Source: Clostridia bacterium
GTDB taxonomy: Bacteria; Bacillota; Clostridia; Christensenellales; Aristaeellaceae
Assembly: GCA_017464305.1 (NCBI GenBank)
Contig: JAFUDS010000015.1
Coordinates: 1 to 64,000 of the forward strand
Length of the DNA: 64,000 bases
Direction of reading: 5' to 3'
The notes under the pieces were generated by a model. It made no database searches and was not told the origin of the DNA. It was given only the letters and a program-made list of their open reading frames with translations. Shown piece by piece: positions 24,501 to 32,332 of the stretch; positions within the stretch are counted from its first letter, which is position 1, and each line of letters opens with the position of its first letter. Both the position numbers and the translations under genes were made by a program.

Positions 24501-26154
24501 CTTTGACGCCGTTCCATTTTTCCTTGATAGATTCCCATACGCCGATCACCCATTCCTTGATCGCCGTCCATACCTCCTCTGCCTTTGCCTTGACTTTATC
24601 CCAATTCTTGACCAGCCATCCAAGGGCGGTGATCAAGGCGATTACGGCGGTAATGATCGCCACGACAGGGTTGGCACTGAGAAGCCACAGGACAGCGCTC
24701 ACGGCAAGCACGGCAGCGGTAAAATCATTATTCAGAAGATCGATCAGCCACTTGGCAGCATCCCATACGGCCTCAAGGCCGGCGGAAAAGTATTCGATGA
24801 ATTTTTCCACATAGGGTCGGACGGCCTCCACCCATTCCAGGAGCTTTCCCCAGAATCCGGCAAACAGCGAATCGCCACCCTCCATATAGGTGACAAAATC
24901 ATCGATCAGGAGTAGGATCGCCCCGACGATCAAGGTGATCAGGAAGGCCTTGGAATGAATGGCAGCAATAACGGCCAGGGCGACAGCGCCCACAATCTTG
25001 ATGGCCGGCGGCAGCTTATCGATCCACCCAAGGATCGTGCTGATCGCCTTAATAACAGAGCCAAGAATCTGAACGGCCCAGGATACACCCTTGGCAAGAG
25101 CACTCGCTATCTTGTCCACGTTGGCGATCAGCTTATCTTTCAGATCCCCGATCATGGAGCGGATTTCAGCCAACGGCCCCTCGGCAACCGTCTGTATTCT
25201 ATAAACAAGCCACTGCATCACATACGTACCCGTAAATTTGAGCTGCAGCAGCGCATCTTTCATATCCTGAATTGCATGGACGCCCTGGGCGGCCTGCGGG
25301 AGCGCCATCTGCGCTCCGATGGCCTGCAAGCTATTGAAGGTCGCCGTCAAGGTCTTGCTGTTCTTGATCTCCTCGGCGGTCTTTCCCATCAGGGCCAGGG
25401 CCGTATTATAGGCGCGGGTTTCTTCGATGGACTTTTTGAGGGTCTTTGCGCTCTCAGCCAGCCCCTCATTCATATTGAGCACATCCGAAATGGCAGACTT
25501 GATACTCCCGCCGATCACAAAGGCAGCGGCAGCACCGACGAACCGCTTAATCAGGCTCACGCCCTTTTTCAGCTCGTTATTCATCTGCTTTAGGTTGACG
25601 GAGCCGGTCTTGGCGTTCTGCATCTTCGCGGCTTGATTGGCCTGCTTGAATCCCTCGGCGGCACTCTTGGCATGCTTCGCCGCGTTCTGCGCGCTCTTTC
25701 CCAAATCCTCGGTTTTCTTTGCGGCTTGGCCTACGGCGTCGCCCAGCTCGGCGGCGGCGTCGGCGGCTTCCCGCTCACCCTCTCCCAGCTCTACGGCAGC
25801 ATCCGCCCCCTGCTGCATGGCATCGGCCTGATCCGCGACGGCATCACCGACGCCAGCCTGGGCATCGGCCATATTCCGCGCAGCCTCGGCGGCTTGCTCC
25901 TCTCCATCGGAAAGAGAGGCCGCTGCATCCGCAGCGGCCTCCATGCTCTCAGCGCCCTCGGCAATCTCATCCGATCCCTTGGCAGCATCGGAGATAAAAG
26001 ACTTTAGCTTTTCCGCCGCCTGGATCAGAATTTCGCCCAGGGTTCGGACAGCTTGATCAAGGGAATTGACGGCCTGATCCGCTTTTTGCGCTCCGGCCTC
26101 ATCGACCTCATAGCCAATACTGATTAGAAAATCCCTCAAGGTTTCAGCCGCCAT
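21535..26154 (-). CDS. Tail tape measure protein
   Basis: 1539 aa from the ATG at 26154, after AGGGGGTGAG and overlapping the chaperone stop (TAATG). N-terminal coiled coil rich in Ala/Asp (residues about 10-200), membrane-like helices around 390-420, then tandem Trp-rich 40-residue repeats (about 610-930), more helical repeats, and a C-terminal coiled coil. It sets tail length and enters the cell during injection. A 1539-aa measure suggests a tail of about 230 nm if the family rule of about 0.15 nm per residue holds. Confidence 0.93.
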   Translation of the reverse strand: MAAETLRDFLISIGYEVDEAGAQKADQAVNSLDQAVRTLGEILIQAAEKLKSFISDAAKGSDEIAEGAESMEAAADAAASLSDGEEQAAEAARNMADAQAGVGDAVADQADAMQQGADAAVELGEGEREAADAAAELGDAVGQAAKKTEDLGKSAQNAAKHAKSAAEGFKQANQAAKMQNAKTGSVNLKQMNNELKKGVSLIKRFVGAAAAFVIGGSIKSAISDVLNMNEGLAESAKTLKKSIEETRAYNTALALMGKTAEEIKNSKTLTATFNSLQAIGAQMALPQAAQGVHAIQDMKDALLQLKFTGTYVMQWLVYRIQTVAEGPLAEIRSMIGDLKDKLIANVDKIASALAKGVSWAVQILGSVIKAISTILGWIDKLPPAIKIVGAVALAVIAAIHSKAFLITLIVGAILLLIDDFVTYMEGGDSLFAGFWGKLLEWVEAVRPYVEKFIEYFSAGLEAVWDAAKWLIDLLNNDFTAAVLAVSAVLWLLSANPVVAIITAVIALITALGWLVKNWDKVKAKAEEVWTAIKEWVIGVWESIKEKWNGVKEWFSEKFEAAKQGIEDAWASVVGFFTEIWTGIKNAFAAVGLWFAAKFAIAKQAIVTAWSSVVAFFEGIWKGICEAFSTVVSDVGQWFTDAWEAVKTAWAGVKQFFSDKWKDITDAFSTAVADIGQWFTDAWAAVETAWASVKQFFTDRWNDIVQAFSTAVADIRQWFTDAWSAVETAWAGVSQFFSDAWQSVVDAFNTLVTDVGAWFTDAWAAIETAWSNFKQFFVDRWNDIVSAFSSLVADITSWFTEAWGAVETAWANVGSFFTEAWNSIVSAFNTLVTDVTSWFTEAWGAVETAWAGVSQFFTDAYNSIVTAFSTVISDVTSWFTDAWSAVETAWAGVKTFFEGVWADITSAFSSLVTDVGQWFTDAWGAVETAWSNVTGFFSEVWGNITGAFDTALSTFTNIGNDIWTGITSAFSDVATWFTTNVWDPIVGVFDSALETFSNVATNIWNGLKTGFESVKTWFETNVWGKIKEAFNLETIINFFKDIASNIWSGLTDGLSEKVDSVMETVKGFFSSVWDGVLSFFGIHSPSTLAKEAGENVMEGFSQGADGKTASVTEKLKGVFSTIWEGAKSVWDSVTGWLGKLFGWGGEDEKAASDAKEKAGAAGEDAKNELVSSFEGADTEVAAVFENMQTQSQTAIDTLKEGVTTAFEEMKQTITDFKTQATTDLGLLVAGFTGTDTQVSTFATNVQTTLTTLITNISMGFTTLRDSVSAAWETLATNAGTHTATITTLFSTMQTDTVTSMGLMVQAGLAADNTFATICTNLGLNVTKAKNTIVSSFNAVVTAAKRMASGIVSAIRSLPSSVASTFNSVASSIQSAMSRAASNVSSAVSSIKSSLSSIPKSVNVNVNTTKTTTEKKYGRGGVEYTEQQVTVGDTGKEYMIPVEGPDPKRAKALLRAAAADLGLTVSSHEEASRMLGGSAERNVTPNYVNNNSSNSQNVTNNNQVMAPATINVYGNDPQSTARNVAKNQEKLLVRNLRSILA
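23380..24330 (-). repeat. Tandem 120-bp repeats inside the tape measure gene
   Basis: About eight copies at exactly 120-bp steps (equivalent points near 23401, 23521, 23641, 23761, 23881, 24001, 24121 and 24241). Each encodes 40 residues of the type WFTDAWxAVETAWAxV followed by xQFFxDxWxxI. Copies differ at silent and some coding positions, so they are old rather than freshly duplicated. Confidence 0.85.
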
Positions 26155-26809
26155 TATCTCACCCCCTTCTGCGACAGGCGCATCATTTCGTACCACTCCT
26201 CGGCCCGGTGATCATTCTCAGCACGGACGGCAAGCATTTCATGGGCATCCAGCAGATCGTCCAGGGTATACGTTCCATCCCAGCACTCATGCTGACGCCA
26301 CATGCCCGCCACAACGGGCGCGAACAGGTACGCATCATAATTTACTGGTTCTGCTGCGATCCAGCCTCTTTCTTGGCGAACCTCGAAGCCAAGTTTTTCC
26401 CGTCGAAAAAAGCGGAAGCGCCCCACTTGATGGCCTCGAAGCACAGCCGCAGGGCAAGGACGGGATCATACTCCACGCCCTCTACGCCATAATGACCCGT
26501 TTCGTCAATTACAGCCGCCCTACCGGCGGGAAGAATCTCATAACAGACACGGAGGCACTTATCCACCAGGCTGTCAATGTCGTCGTCGCTCAGGTTCTCG
26601 GTGATCATGCCGACCACATCATAGAGCTGTTCATCCGACATTTCTTTCTCCTGGCCGTTCTCATCCGTGCCGACATTCAGCATGGGAATGAGCGGGGCGA
26701 GCTTGGCGATCACGAAGCGCGCCAGCTTCAAGCCGGCCTTGGCATCGAATTTCTTGATGGCAAAAGTGCGCTCTCCGATGGTTACGGTAGTAAAAATCTC
26801 AGCGGGCAT
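26154..26809 (-). CDS. Tail assembly chaperone, frameshifted long form (gpGT-like)
   Basis: The zero frame runs to 26342, but the -1 frame is open from the slippery site to TAA at 26154-26156, one base from the tape measure start. A -1 slip at T TTT TTC (26411-26405) gives 135 + 83 = 218 aa, with a C-terminal part rich in Trp, Glu and Met (GTYTLDDLLDAHEMLA). This is the conserved G/GT arrangement of long-tailed phages, where the T part contacts the tape measure. Confidence 0.85.
26342..26809 (-). CDS. Tail assembly chaperone, short form (gpG-like)
   Basis: 155 aa. Starts MPAEIFTTVTIG, helical with LARFVIAKLAPLI, and ends GSQQNQ. It lies between the tube gene and the tape measure, the position of chaperone G. 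A terminator at 26845-26867 separates it from the tube gene, lowering its dose as expected for a chaperone. Confidence 0.85.
   Translation of the reverse strand: MPAEIFTTVTIGERTFAIKKFDAKAGLKLARFVIAKLAPLIPMLNVGTDENGQEKEMSDEQLYDVVGMITENLSDDDIDSLVDKCLRVCYEILPAGRAAVIDETGHYGVEGVEYDPVLALRLCFEAIKWGASAFFDGKNLASRFAKKEAGSQQNQ
26405..26411 (-). other. Programmed -1 frameshift site T TTT TTC
   Basis: The heptamer is canonical X XXY YYZ and in the zero frame of the short chaperone (codons GCT TTT TTC). No other slippery heptamer of this quality lies in the overlap. Confidence 0.82.
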
Positions 26810-26844
26810 ATTGCATAGCCTCCTCTTGCTCTTTTTAAGACGTT

Positions 26845-26867
26845 AAAAAGCCCCTTACCGGGGCTTT
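26845..26867 (-). terminator. Terminator after the tail tube gene
   Basis: On the - strand AAAGCCCC / GGGGCTTTTT with a 5-nt loop. It would make tube and sheath messages more abundant than the chaperone and tape measure message. Confidence 0.85.
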
Positions 26868-26895
26868 ACAGGTTGGGGTTATTAACCGGCAAGGG

Positions 26896-27324
26896 TTAGC
26901 CGGTGATCTCGCAAACCATGAAATTCCAGCCCACCTGCTGGCCGGTCTGCTGATAACCGGCATCGGCTTTCTTCTGGAAGGAAATGCCGGTCATGTTGAT
27001 GGTGTCGCCCAGGGCCGGGTCTTTCAGAACGCCGGTCATACCGACCCACTGATCCGTGGGGGCGTTTTCCAGATAGGCATAGGCCTTTTTGAGCCAGGCA
27101 TGGCCCGCGCTGGTCTGCTGGATCGCCAGGGCCATGGTGCCATTCTTGGCAATGATCTTGGAGGGCATGACAGAGCCATCCGCAGCCAGATCATGGGCGG
27201 TCACATCGTTGGCCCTGGCAATGGTCACGGAGCCGACGCCCTCACCAGTGAAGGTGAAGGTGCCAATGGCGGGATGGGACAGCACCAGGGATACATCCGC
27301 AAAGGAATAGGTAGGGTTGATCAT
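26896..27324 (-). CDS. Tail tube protein (DUF3277-like)
   Basis: 142 aa, beta-rich, with the SFADVSLVLSHPAIG start and central KNGTMALAIQQTSAGHAWLKK-type helix of myoviral tube proteins that pair with DUF3383 sheaths. Directly after the sheath gene. AAGGGAGG precedes 27324. Confidence 0.82.
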   Translation of the reverse strand: MINPTYSFADVSLVLSHPAIGTFTFTGEGVGSVTIARANDVTAHDLAADGSVMPSKIIAKNGTMALAIQQTSAGHAWLKKAYAYLENAPTDQWVGMTGVLKDPALGDTINMTGISFQKKADAGYQQTGQQVGWNFMVCEITG

Positions 27325-27339
27325 CTTGTTTTACCTCCC

Positions 27340-28449
27340 TTACTGCACGATGACCTTGATGGCGACGCTATGAATAGCGCCGGCCAGGTTCGCGCACACA
27401 TAGATGGGCGGGCAGATGCGGAGGAGCTTCTGAGATTCGGCCTGATCAGCCACAGCCTCGGCCTGGCACAGATAGCCGGTTTCCAGCATGTCGCCACGGG
27501 ACAGGTTCAGCACATCATCCTTCTGCCAGATGCCAGGAGCCAGGAAGCCCCGGCGGACGGCGTTCTGACAGGCGCCGTTACAGGCCAGGACGAACTGCAG
27601 AGCACCGGCATCGGTATACGGCACCTTGCGGCTGTTCTTCAGCACGTCCATACAGGCCAGCTGCATATCATTCGCCAGCTGATCCAGCCCGATCAGCTCA
27701 TCGAAGAAGCCGCCGTTGGCGCACACGCCATCCTCCACCTGGTTATAGGTGGCAGAACGGCACACATACACGTTGCCATTCTTGGCCTTGACATTCTCGA
27801 CCTCGCTCTCGCCCAGATCATCGGGGGTGACGCCGGGGAGGGTCTTGAACTTCAAGGTGTAATGGCTGTTGGGGGTGCCATCATTGCCGCCCATGGCATA
27901 GCCCATCAGGGCGGCGCCGGCGTAGGTGGTGCCGGACCACAGGCCGAGGGAGCGCTTATAGCCCAGGCCCTTCATCACGCCGATCCTGCCGGTGTTGGCG
28001 CTGGTCTTGTCCGCCTCATCAGAGGAATCGTAGAACAGCGCGGCGGTCTTGGTTTCCAGATAGGTAGCCACGGCCTGCAGATCGGCAGCGGTCACAGTGC
28101 CGGCCAGATAGCAGCCGTACCATTCGGCGCTCTTGGCCATGCAGTCGGTGACGGCCTGCACCCAGGTTTCACCGTTGCTCTCGGCGGGATTGCGATAGCC
28201 GATCACGACCTTCTGAGGCCGGGCATCGGCAGCGAAGTACAGGGCCGCCGCCTTGTACTCAGGATCAGTTTCAGTGAAGCCATCTTCCACCATGGCATCC
28301 AGGCTGCTATAAGACTTGCAGCGGGTGGTGGCGTTCAGATGGTTGGAAGAGCCGACGATCAGGCCCACATTGAAGCCCTTACGGGCGGTGGCGACGCCAG
28401 CCGTGGAAACGACAACATTCACAATGCTGTCAATATTCAACTTGGACAT
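27340..28449 (-). CDS. Contractile tail sheath protein (DUF3383-like)
   Basis: 369 aa from the ATG at 28449 (GGAGGTG upstream); the longer reading to 28572 is not supported. Order of motifs: N-terminal VNVVVSTAG, GLIVGSS, a central AALYFAADARPQKVVIG strand-loop and a conserved C-terminal barrel. This makes the phage a myovirus. Confidence 0.87.
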   Translation of the reverse strand: MSKLNIDSIVNVVVSTAGVATARKGFNVGLIVGSSNHLNATTRCKSYSSLDAMVEDGFTETDPEYKAAALYFAADARPQKVVIGYRNPAESNGETWVQAVTDCMAKSAEWYGCYLAGTVTAADLQAVATYLETKTAALFYDSSDEADKTSANTGRIGVMKGLGYKRSLGLWSGTTYAGAALMGYAMGGNDGTPNSHYTLKFKTLPGVTPDDLGESEVENVKAKNGNVYVCRSATYNQVEDGVCANGGFFDELIGLDQLANDMQLACMDVLKNSRKVPYTDAGALQFVLACNGACQNAVRRGFLAPGIWQKDDVLNLSRGDMLETGYLCQAEAVADQAESQKLLRICPPIYVCANLAGAIHSVAIKVIVQ

Positions 28450-28469
28450 GGAATCTTTGCACCTCCTAA

Positions 28470-29015
28470 TTACATTGTGATCACATTCGGCGCAACCTCG
28501 ATTGTGCCGATTTCGTAGTCCTTGGTAACGTTTTCGTAGCAGTACACCGTCAAATCGTAGCGCTCCCACCACTCGCCCGTTTCATCCTGCTCGCTCATCT
28601 GCTGCGGCTCCCGGATATGGGGCATGACGCCGATCCTATGCTTTTGCAGGAATTGGCGGATGTTCGCGCGGAGAATCCCTATCCTGATCGTTTCCGCATC
28701 ATCATAGGAATCCGGGCCATAACAGACGAAATGAATCTGATGGGCTTTGGTGAAGTCCACCCGTTCCCTATGAAGCTGCGTTTCCTGCTCGAAGTAATAG
28801 GAGCTATCGGCATATCTGCCGATCTCATCATCCCAGGGCGTGATCCTCAGGAATACCACGTTTTCGTCACGCTTCCAATTCGTCGATCCCGTTTCAGTCG
28901 TCGGCCAGCTTTTCCGCACTCGCTGCTGAACAAACTCATCCTCGCTTGCGGGATCAAGGGCAAGGCACATGACGGTGGCCGTCCAGATCACATTTTCCAG
29001 CTCTTTCTTTGTCAT
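28470..29015 (-). CDS. Tail terminator/neck protein (gp12-like)
   Basis: 181 aa with a Trp/Tyr-rich middle (YYFEQETQLHRERVDFTKAH is its central helix-strand) and a RYDLTVYCYENV strand near the end. Placed just before the sheath. Fits the neck terminator family that caps the tail and joins the head connector. Confidence 0.7.
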   Translation of the reverse strand: MTKKELENVIWTATVMCLALDPASEDEFVQQRVRKSWPTTETGSTNWKRDENVVFLRITPWDDEIGRYADSSYYFEQETQLHRERVDFTKAHQIHFVCYGPDSYDDAETIRIGILRANIRQFLQKHRIGVMPHIREPQQMSEQDETGEWWERYDLTVYCYENVTKDYEIGTIEVAPNVITM

Positions 29016-29019
29016 GCGC

Positions 29020-29382
29020 TTACCTCTTTTGACAGTAGGCTACACAGTAGCCATAATCCCGCCACCGATCACTCCGCATCACCTTGTACTGCTCATCGTG
29101 CCATGTCACATCATCCGAAAAGTCCTCCCCTTCGGACATGTAAAGCATGGTCGTGGTGTATATGGTGATCATTGCGCGGCGGCGCTCACCTTCGGGGAAT
29201 TGGGCCAACTCCTCGGCGGAGGTAGGCTGAATGATGCCGATGGGATTCAGGGTTTCCGTGCTGGTGACAGTCATGGAGCCCTTCACCCATTTGCCCTTTC
29301 TGCGCGTGACCTTGAAGGGCTGGGCGCCCAGATCAGGATCAACACAGAGAAAAGCAACATCCGGGTTCGGCGCAGTGTTCAT
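29020..29382 (-). CDS. Head-tail joining protein, 120 aa
   Basis: A small beta protein with strands such as MITIYTTTMLYMSEG. In this gene order (DUF4054, gp10-like, this, terminator) it corresponds to a connector or stopper protein. Individual family not certain. Confidence 0.6.
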   Translation of the reverse strand: MNTAPNPDVAFLCVDPDLGAQPFKVTRRKGKWVKGSMTVTSTETLNPIGIIQPTSAEELAQFPEGERRRAMITIYTTTMLYMSEGEDFSDDVTWHDEQYKVMRSDRWRDYGYCVAYCQKR

Positions 29383-29385
29383 TCA

Positions 29386-29934
29386 TCATTCCCCCTCTAC
29401 AACATGGGTTATGGAGCTTCTCAGGCTGCCGGTGTCAATCAGCGGCCTGGACGATCCTTTTCCCTCCACCTTGAAGGGCTTGCCGGATTTGCGGTTGCGC
29501 ATCCATCCGCCCTCAACGGTGATCGGGGCATTGGGAGCCAGCTTGTCGCTGCCAATATAGGTCTGCGCTGCGTTCTCTCCCCGCGTCCCGGCCTTGTGCA
29601 TTTCAGAAATAGCGCCGCCCGTGTCACCTTTGATGGCACACAGGGCGGCCTGTTTCATGTTCTCGACGATCTTGCTTTGGGTATCGGGTTCGCTGATCGC
29701 CGGTTCAAGGAATGGACGGGGCGGGATGCGGTTGAGCGGCGATCCGTAGGTGTGAATAAAGGCGAGCTGGACCTGGGTGACCGATCCATTGTCCGCGCTG
29801 CTTCTCGCGGCTCCGGCGGATTCCGGGATGCCTACAAGCACCCGATGGTTTTTCAGGAAATCCAGGCCCTTTTTCAGAGCGTCGGCATCCCCTGAGACCT
29901 TCACCGTTACGCCAGTTTTTACCCTTCCACTCAT
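29386..29934 (-). CDS. Tail completion protein (HK97 gp10-like)
   Basis: 182 aa from the ATG at 29934 (GAGGTG six bases upstream). NHRVLVGIPES, IHTYGSPLNRIPPRPFLEP and DTGSLRSSI are hallmarks of the gp10/Mu gpG-like tail completion family. Confidence 0.82.
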   Translation of the reverse strand: MSGRVKTGVTVKVSGDADALKKGLDFLKNHRVLVGIPESAGAARSSADNGSVTQVQLAFIHTYGSPLNRIPPRPFLEPAISEPDTQSKIVENMKQAALCAIKGDTGGAISEMHKAGTRGENAAQTYIGSDKLAPNAPITVEGGWMRNRKSGKPFKVEGKGSSRPLIDTGSLRSSITHVVEGE

Positions 29935-29949
29935 GCTCATCACCTCATA

Positions 29950-30423
29950 TCACCGAATAACAACCATCCCGGCCCCGACCATTCGGGCCATGGTAGCAAG
30001 CTGCTGACCAAAGACCGTATCCCGCAGACTTCCGTATCCCGTGAGATCGCTCGATCCCTCGGCACTCCCATAGCCCACACTGACGCTCCCGACGCTTTTG
30101 CTCGTTGCCGCGCCTTTACTCTCTCCACGACCAGCAATGACGGAGGGCGCGGTGACGCCCTCCGGCACTGCGGTTTTGAGATACAAGGTGCAGTAATGGG
30201 CGACCAGCAGACAGACAGCCATCTTTCTGCTGGATCGCCACCGCGCTTCCTGGATCGAAGCATTGGCCCGATCCAGCGTCATATCAAGGAAGGCCTTGGG
30301 GATCGCATCCGTGGAAAACTGCGGATAGATTTCAAGAAATTCAGAGGCGGTAATCTGGACGACGGAATCACCGTCAACACGGATGTTGGCCGCCTCCTCG
30401 ACAACGCCGCTGAATCCTCTCAT
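29950..30423 (-). CDS. Head completion protein (DUF4054-like)
   Basis: 157 aa. FLEIYPQFSTDAIPKAFLDM and LLVAHYCTLYL match the DUF4054 adaptor family, followed by a Gly/Ser-rich loop and a GSLRDTVFGQQL helix. First of the connector genes after the capsid. Confidence 0.78.
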   Translation of the reverse strand: MRGFSGVVEEAANIRVDGDSVVQITASEFLEIYPQFSTDAIPKAFLDMTLDRANASIQEARWRSSRKMAVCLLVAHYCTLYLKTAVPEGVTAPSVIAGRGESKGAATSKSVGSVSVGYGSAEGSSDLTGYGSLRDTVFGQQLATMARMVGAGMVVIR

Positions 30424-30426
30424 GGC

Positions 30427-30732
30427 TTAACCCTCGGCTTTCTTGGCAGCGGCTTCGGCTTCTTCCTTGGCCTTGCGGGCTGCTTCTTCCTTGGCAGCCT
30501 TTTCAGCGGCTTTCTTGGCAGCGGCTTCGGCTTTCTTCTGAGCCTCATCCACTTCCTTGGCCTCCTGCCAGATCATCAGCTCACCGGCAGCGACGGCCAT
30601 ACGAAAAGTAATATCCCCGGTGAACTCATCGGGGATATTTTCGGAAGCCAGGGGCTTGACCTTCATTTTCTTGCTGCCGTCCTCGTTTTCCAGCTGGAAG
30701 GTACGGGCGACCTTGTTGAACACTTTGACCAT
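30427..30732 (-). CDS. Virion-region protein with Ala/Lys/Glu helix, 101 aa
   Basis: The first 60 residues are a small beta domain, and the last 40 are an almost pure KKAAEKAAKEEA-type helix made by repetitive codons. Located between capsid and connector genes. Possibly a head decoration or fibre stub. Not recognised. Confidence 0.65.
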   Translation of the reverse strand: MVKVFNKVARTFQLENEDGSKKMKVKPLASENIPDEFTGDITFRMAVAAGELMIWQEAKEVDEAQKKAEAAAKKAAEKAAKEEAARKAKEEAEAAAKKAEG

Positions 30733-30781
30733 ATTTTACCTTCTCTTTCTCGCCCTGACCGGGCGCTCCATATCTCAGGTA

Positions 30782-31792
30782 TTAGATACCGTCGATATAC
30801 ATGGCGTGGGTGGTGTAAATCCACTCCAGCGCGGAGAACTGGGTCACGAAGGGGGTCAGGTACGCAATGTGCGCGGCAGAGGGCTGGGTGAACAGCCGCT
30901 TCAAGGGAACGGTGATGTTCATACGGACCATTTCCTCATCGTTGCGGTAGAAGATCATACGATCAGCGCCGCCAGTACCGGCGCCCGCGCACTGTTTGGC
31001 GGGGAGGATGGTCAGCTCAATACCCTGCTTCTTGGCGATGTTGTTTTCCAGCAGATAGGTCAGGATGGACTTATCGCCGGTCACGCCAACCTTGCGCATA
31101 GAGATGTCGCTGAACTGATCCCAGGGGATCAGCACGCTATCGGCCATGCCGCGATTGTCATACTCAGACGCCTTGATGGTGCCAACCAGGCCGCGGTTAA
31201 TATCCGCCAGGATTTCATCCGCGTCCTTCTTGCTCCACTGAGTATCGGTGCCGCCGGAGGTATGGGGCGCGGCGGTGACGGTGGTGATGTTGGGATCATT
31301 CACCAGGCCATAGGAGCCGTGCTCGGGGAAGCCGTAGTACACGTTTTCGTCCAGCTTCTTATCGTGAGCCAGGCGCAGACCCTTGTCATAAATCTGCTCC
31401 AAGGAACGGCCCACCTTCTGGAGCTTTTCCTGATCGATCATGGGAACTTTCAGGATATGGCCCCAGATGAAGACGGGGACGGTATCCTTGCCAATGTCGG
31501 CCTGGATCACAGGCAGCTCATTGGTATCCTGGCCCATCAGGCCATCCTCAGGGCCGCCGGTGGAGCCATAGGACACATTGAAGGAAGCGACGGAATCCAC
31601 GAAGCCGCCGCCGGTCTTAACGGGCATATCGCGCTGCCAGGTGACGGCGGTGAGGGGTTCGTTCAGGGTGGGATCACGCCTTTCCAGCTCGCCCACCAGG
31701 AAGGCCATGCCGCCCGCATCGAAGGCCATGACGCCACCAGGGGCGGCGTCCAGGGTCAGCATGGGGAATTTGCTAATATCGAACTGCTGCAT
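30782..31792 (-). CDS. Major capsid protein (DUF2184-like)
   Basis: 336 aa. The DUF2184 capsid pattern is visible (VSYGSTGG, WGHILKVPMIDQEKLQKVG, DENVYYGFPEHGSYGLVNDP of 20 residues). Carries the HK97-like fold by family. Found next to the cement and protease genes, as usual. GGGAG lies before 31792. Confidence 0.87.
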   Translation of the reverse strand: MQQFDISKFPMLTLDAAPGGVMAFDAGGMAFLVGELERRDPTLNEPLTAVTWQRDMPVKTGGGFVDSVASFNVSYGSTGGPEDGLMGQDTNELPVIQADIGKDTVPVFIWGHILKVPMIDQEKLQKVGRSLEQIYDKGLRLAHDKKLDENVYYGFPEHGSYGLVNDPNITTVTAAPHTSGGTDTQWSKKDADEILADINRGLVGTIKASEYDNRGMADSVLIPWDQFSDISMRKVGVTGDKSILTYLLENNIAKKQGIELTILPAKQCAGAGTGGADRMIFYRNDEEMVRMNITVPLKRLFTQPSAAHIAYLTPFVTQFSALEWIYTTHAMYIDGI

Positions 31793-31818
31793 ACTCTATA
31801 TTCTCCCTTCTGCCAGAA

Positions 31819-32313
31819 TTACAGGGCGCGGGTGATCAGCACAATCTCCACCAGCTTGTCCGTGTCGGTACGGCCAGTGGCGATCTTGGCATTGCTGATC
31901 AGCAGGTTGTTGGTGGAAACGGTGCTGAATTTGCCGGTGGCGGGGTTGACATAGACCGCGCCACCCTGGACGATGCCGGTCACATCCTCGAACTCCACGA
32001 CGATAGCGCCGCGCAGGAGAACATCCACCACCTCGCCGGGGGCGTAATACCAACCGTCAGCGGCATCAGCTTTGGGCTGGCCCATCCGACGGACGGCCAC
32101 ACCGATGAAGCCGGTGGCGGCGGTGTCGGTAGACTTGAACTTGCGGATACCGCCGTTGGTGGTATCCAGGAGCAGGGGAGCGCCGAACTGGATATTGCCG
32201 TCGGCCTTGTTGGCCACATCGTAGCGGTGAGGATCAATCACGCAATCGCTCATCCGGGACGGGGTGCCGGCATAACCGATAGGCAGCTTATCGCCGATAA
32301 CTTTACCAGGCAT
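31819..32313 (-). CDS. Capsid cement/decoration protein (Gp24-like)
   Basis: 164 aa, all beta, with GAPLLLDTTNGG, GFIGVAVRR and YAPGEVVDVLLRG, the pattern of structural cement proteins that lock capsomers. Directly upstream of the capsid gene. AGGAGGTC precedes 32313. Confidence 0.78.
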   Translation of the reverse strand: MPGKVIGDKLPIGYAGTPSRMSDCVIDPHRYDVANKADGNIQFGAPLLLDTTNGGIRKFKSTDTAATGFIGVAVRRMGQPKADAADGWYYAPGEVVDVLLRGAIVVEFEDVTGIVQGGAVYVNPATGKFSTVSTNNLLISNAKIATGRTDTDKLVEIVLITRAL

Positions 32314-32332
32314 ATTGTTGACCTCCTATTTC

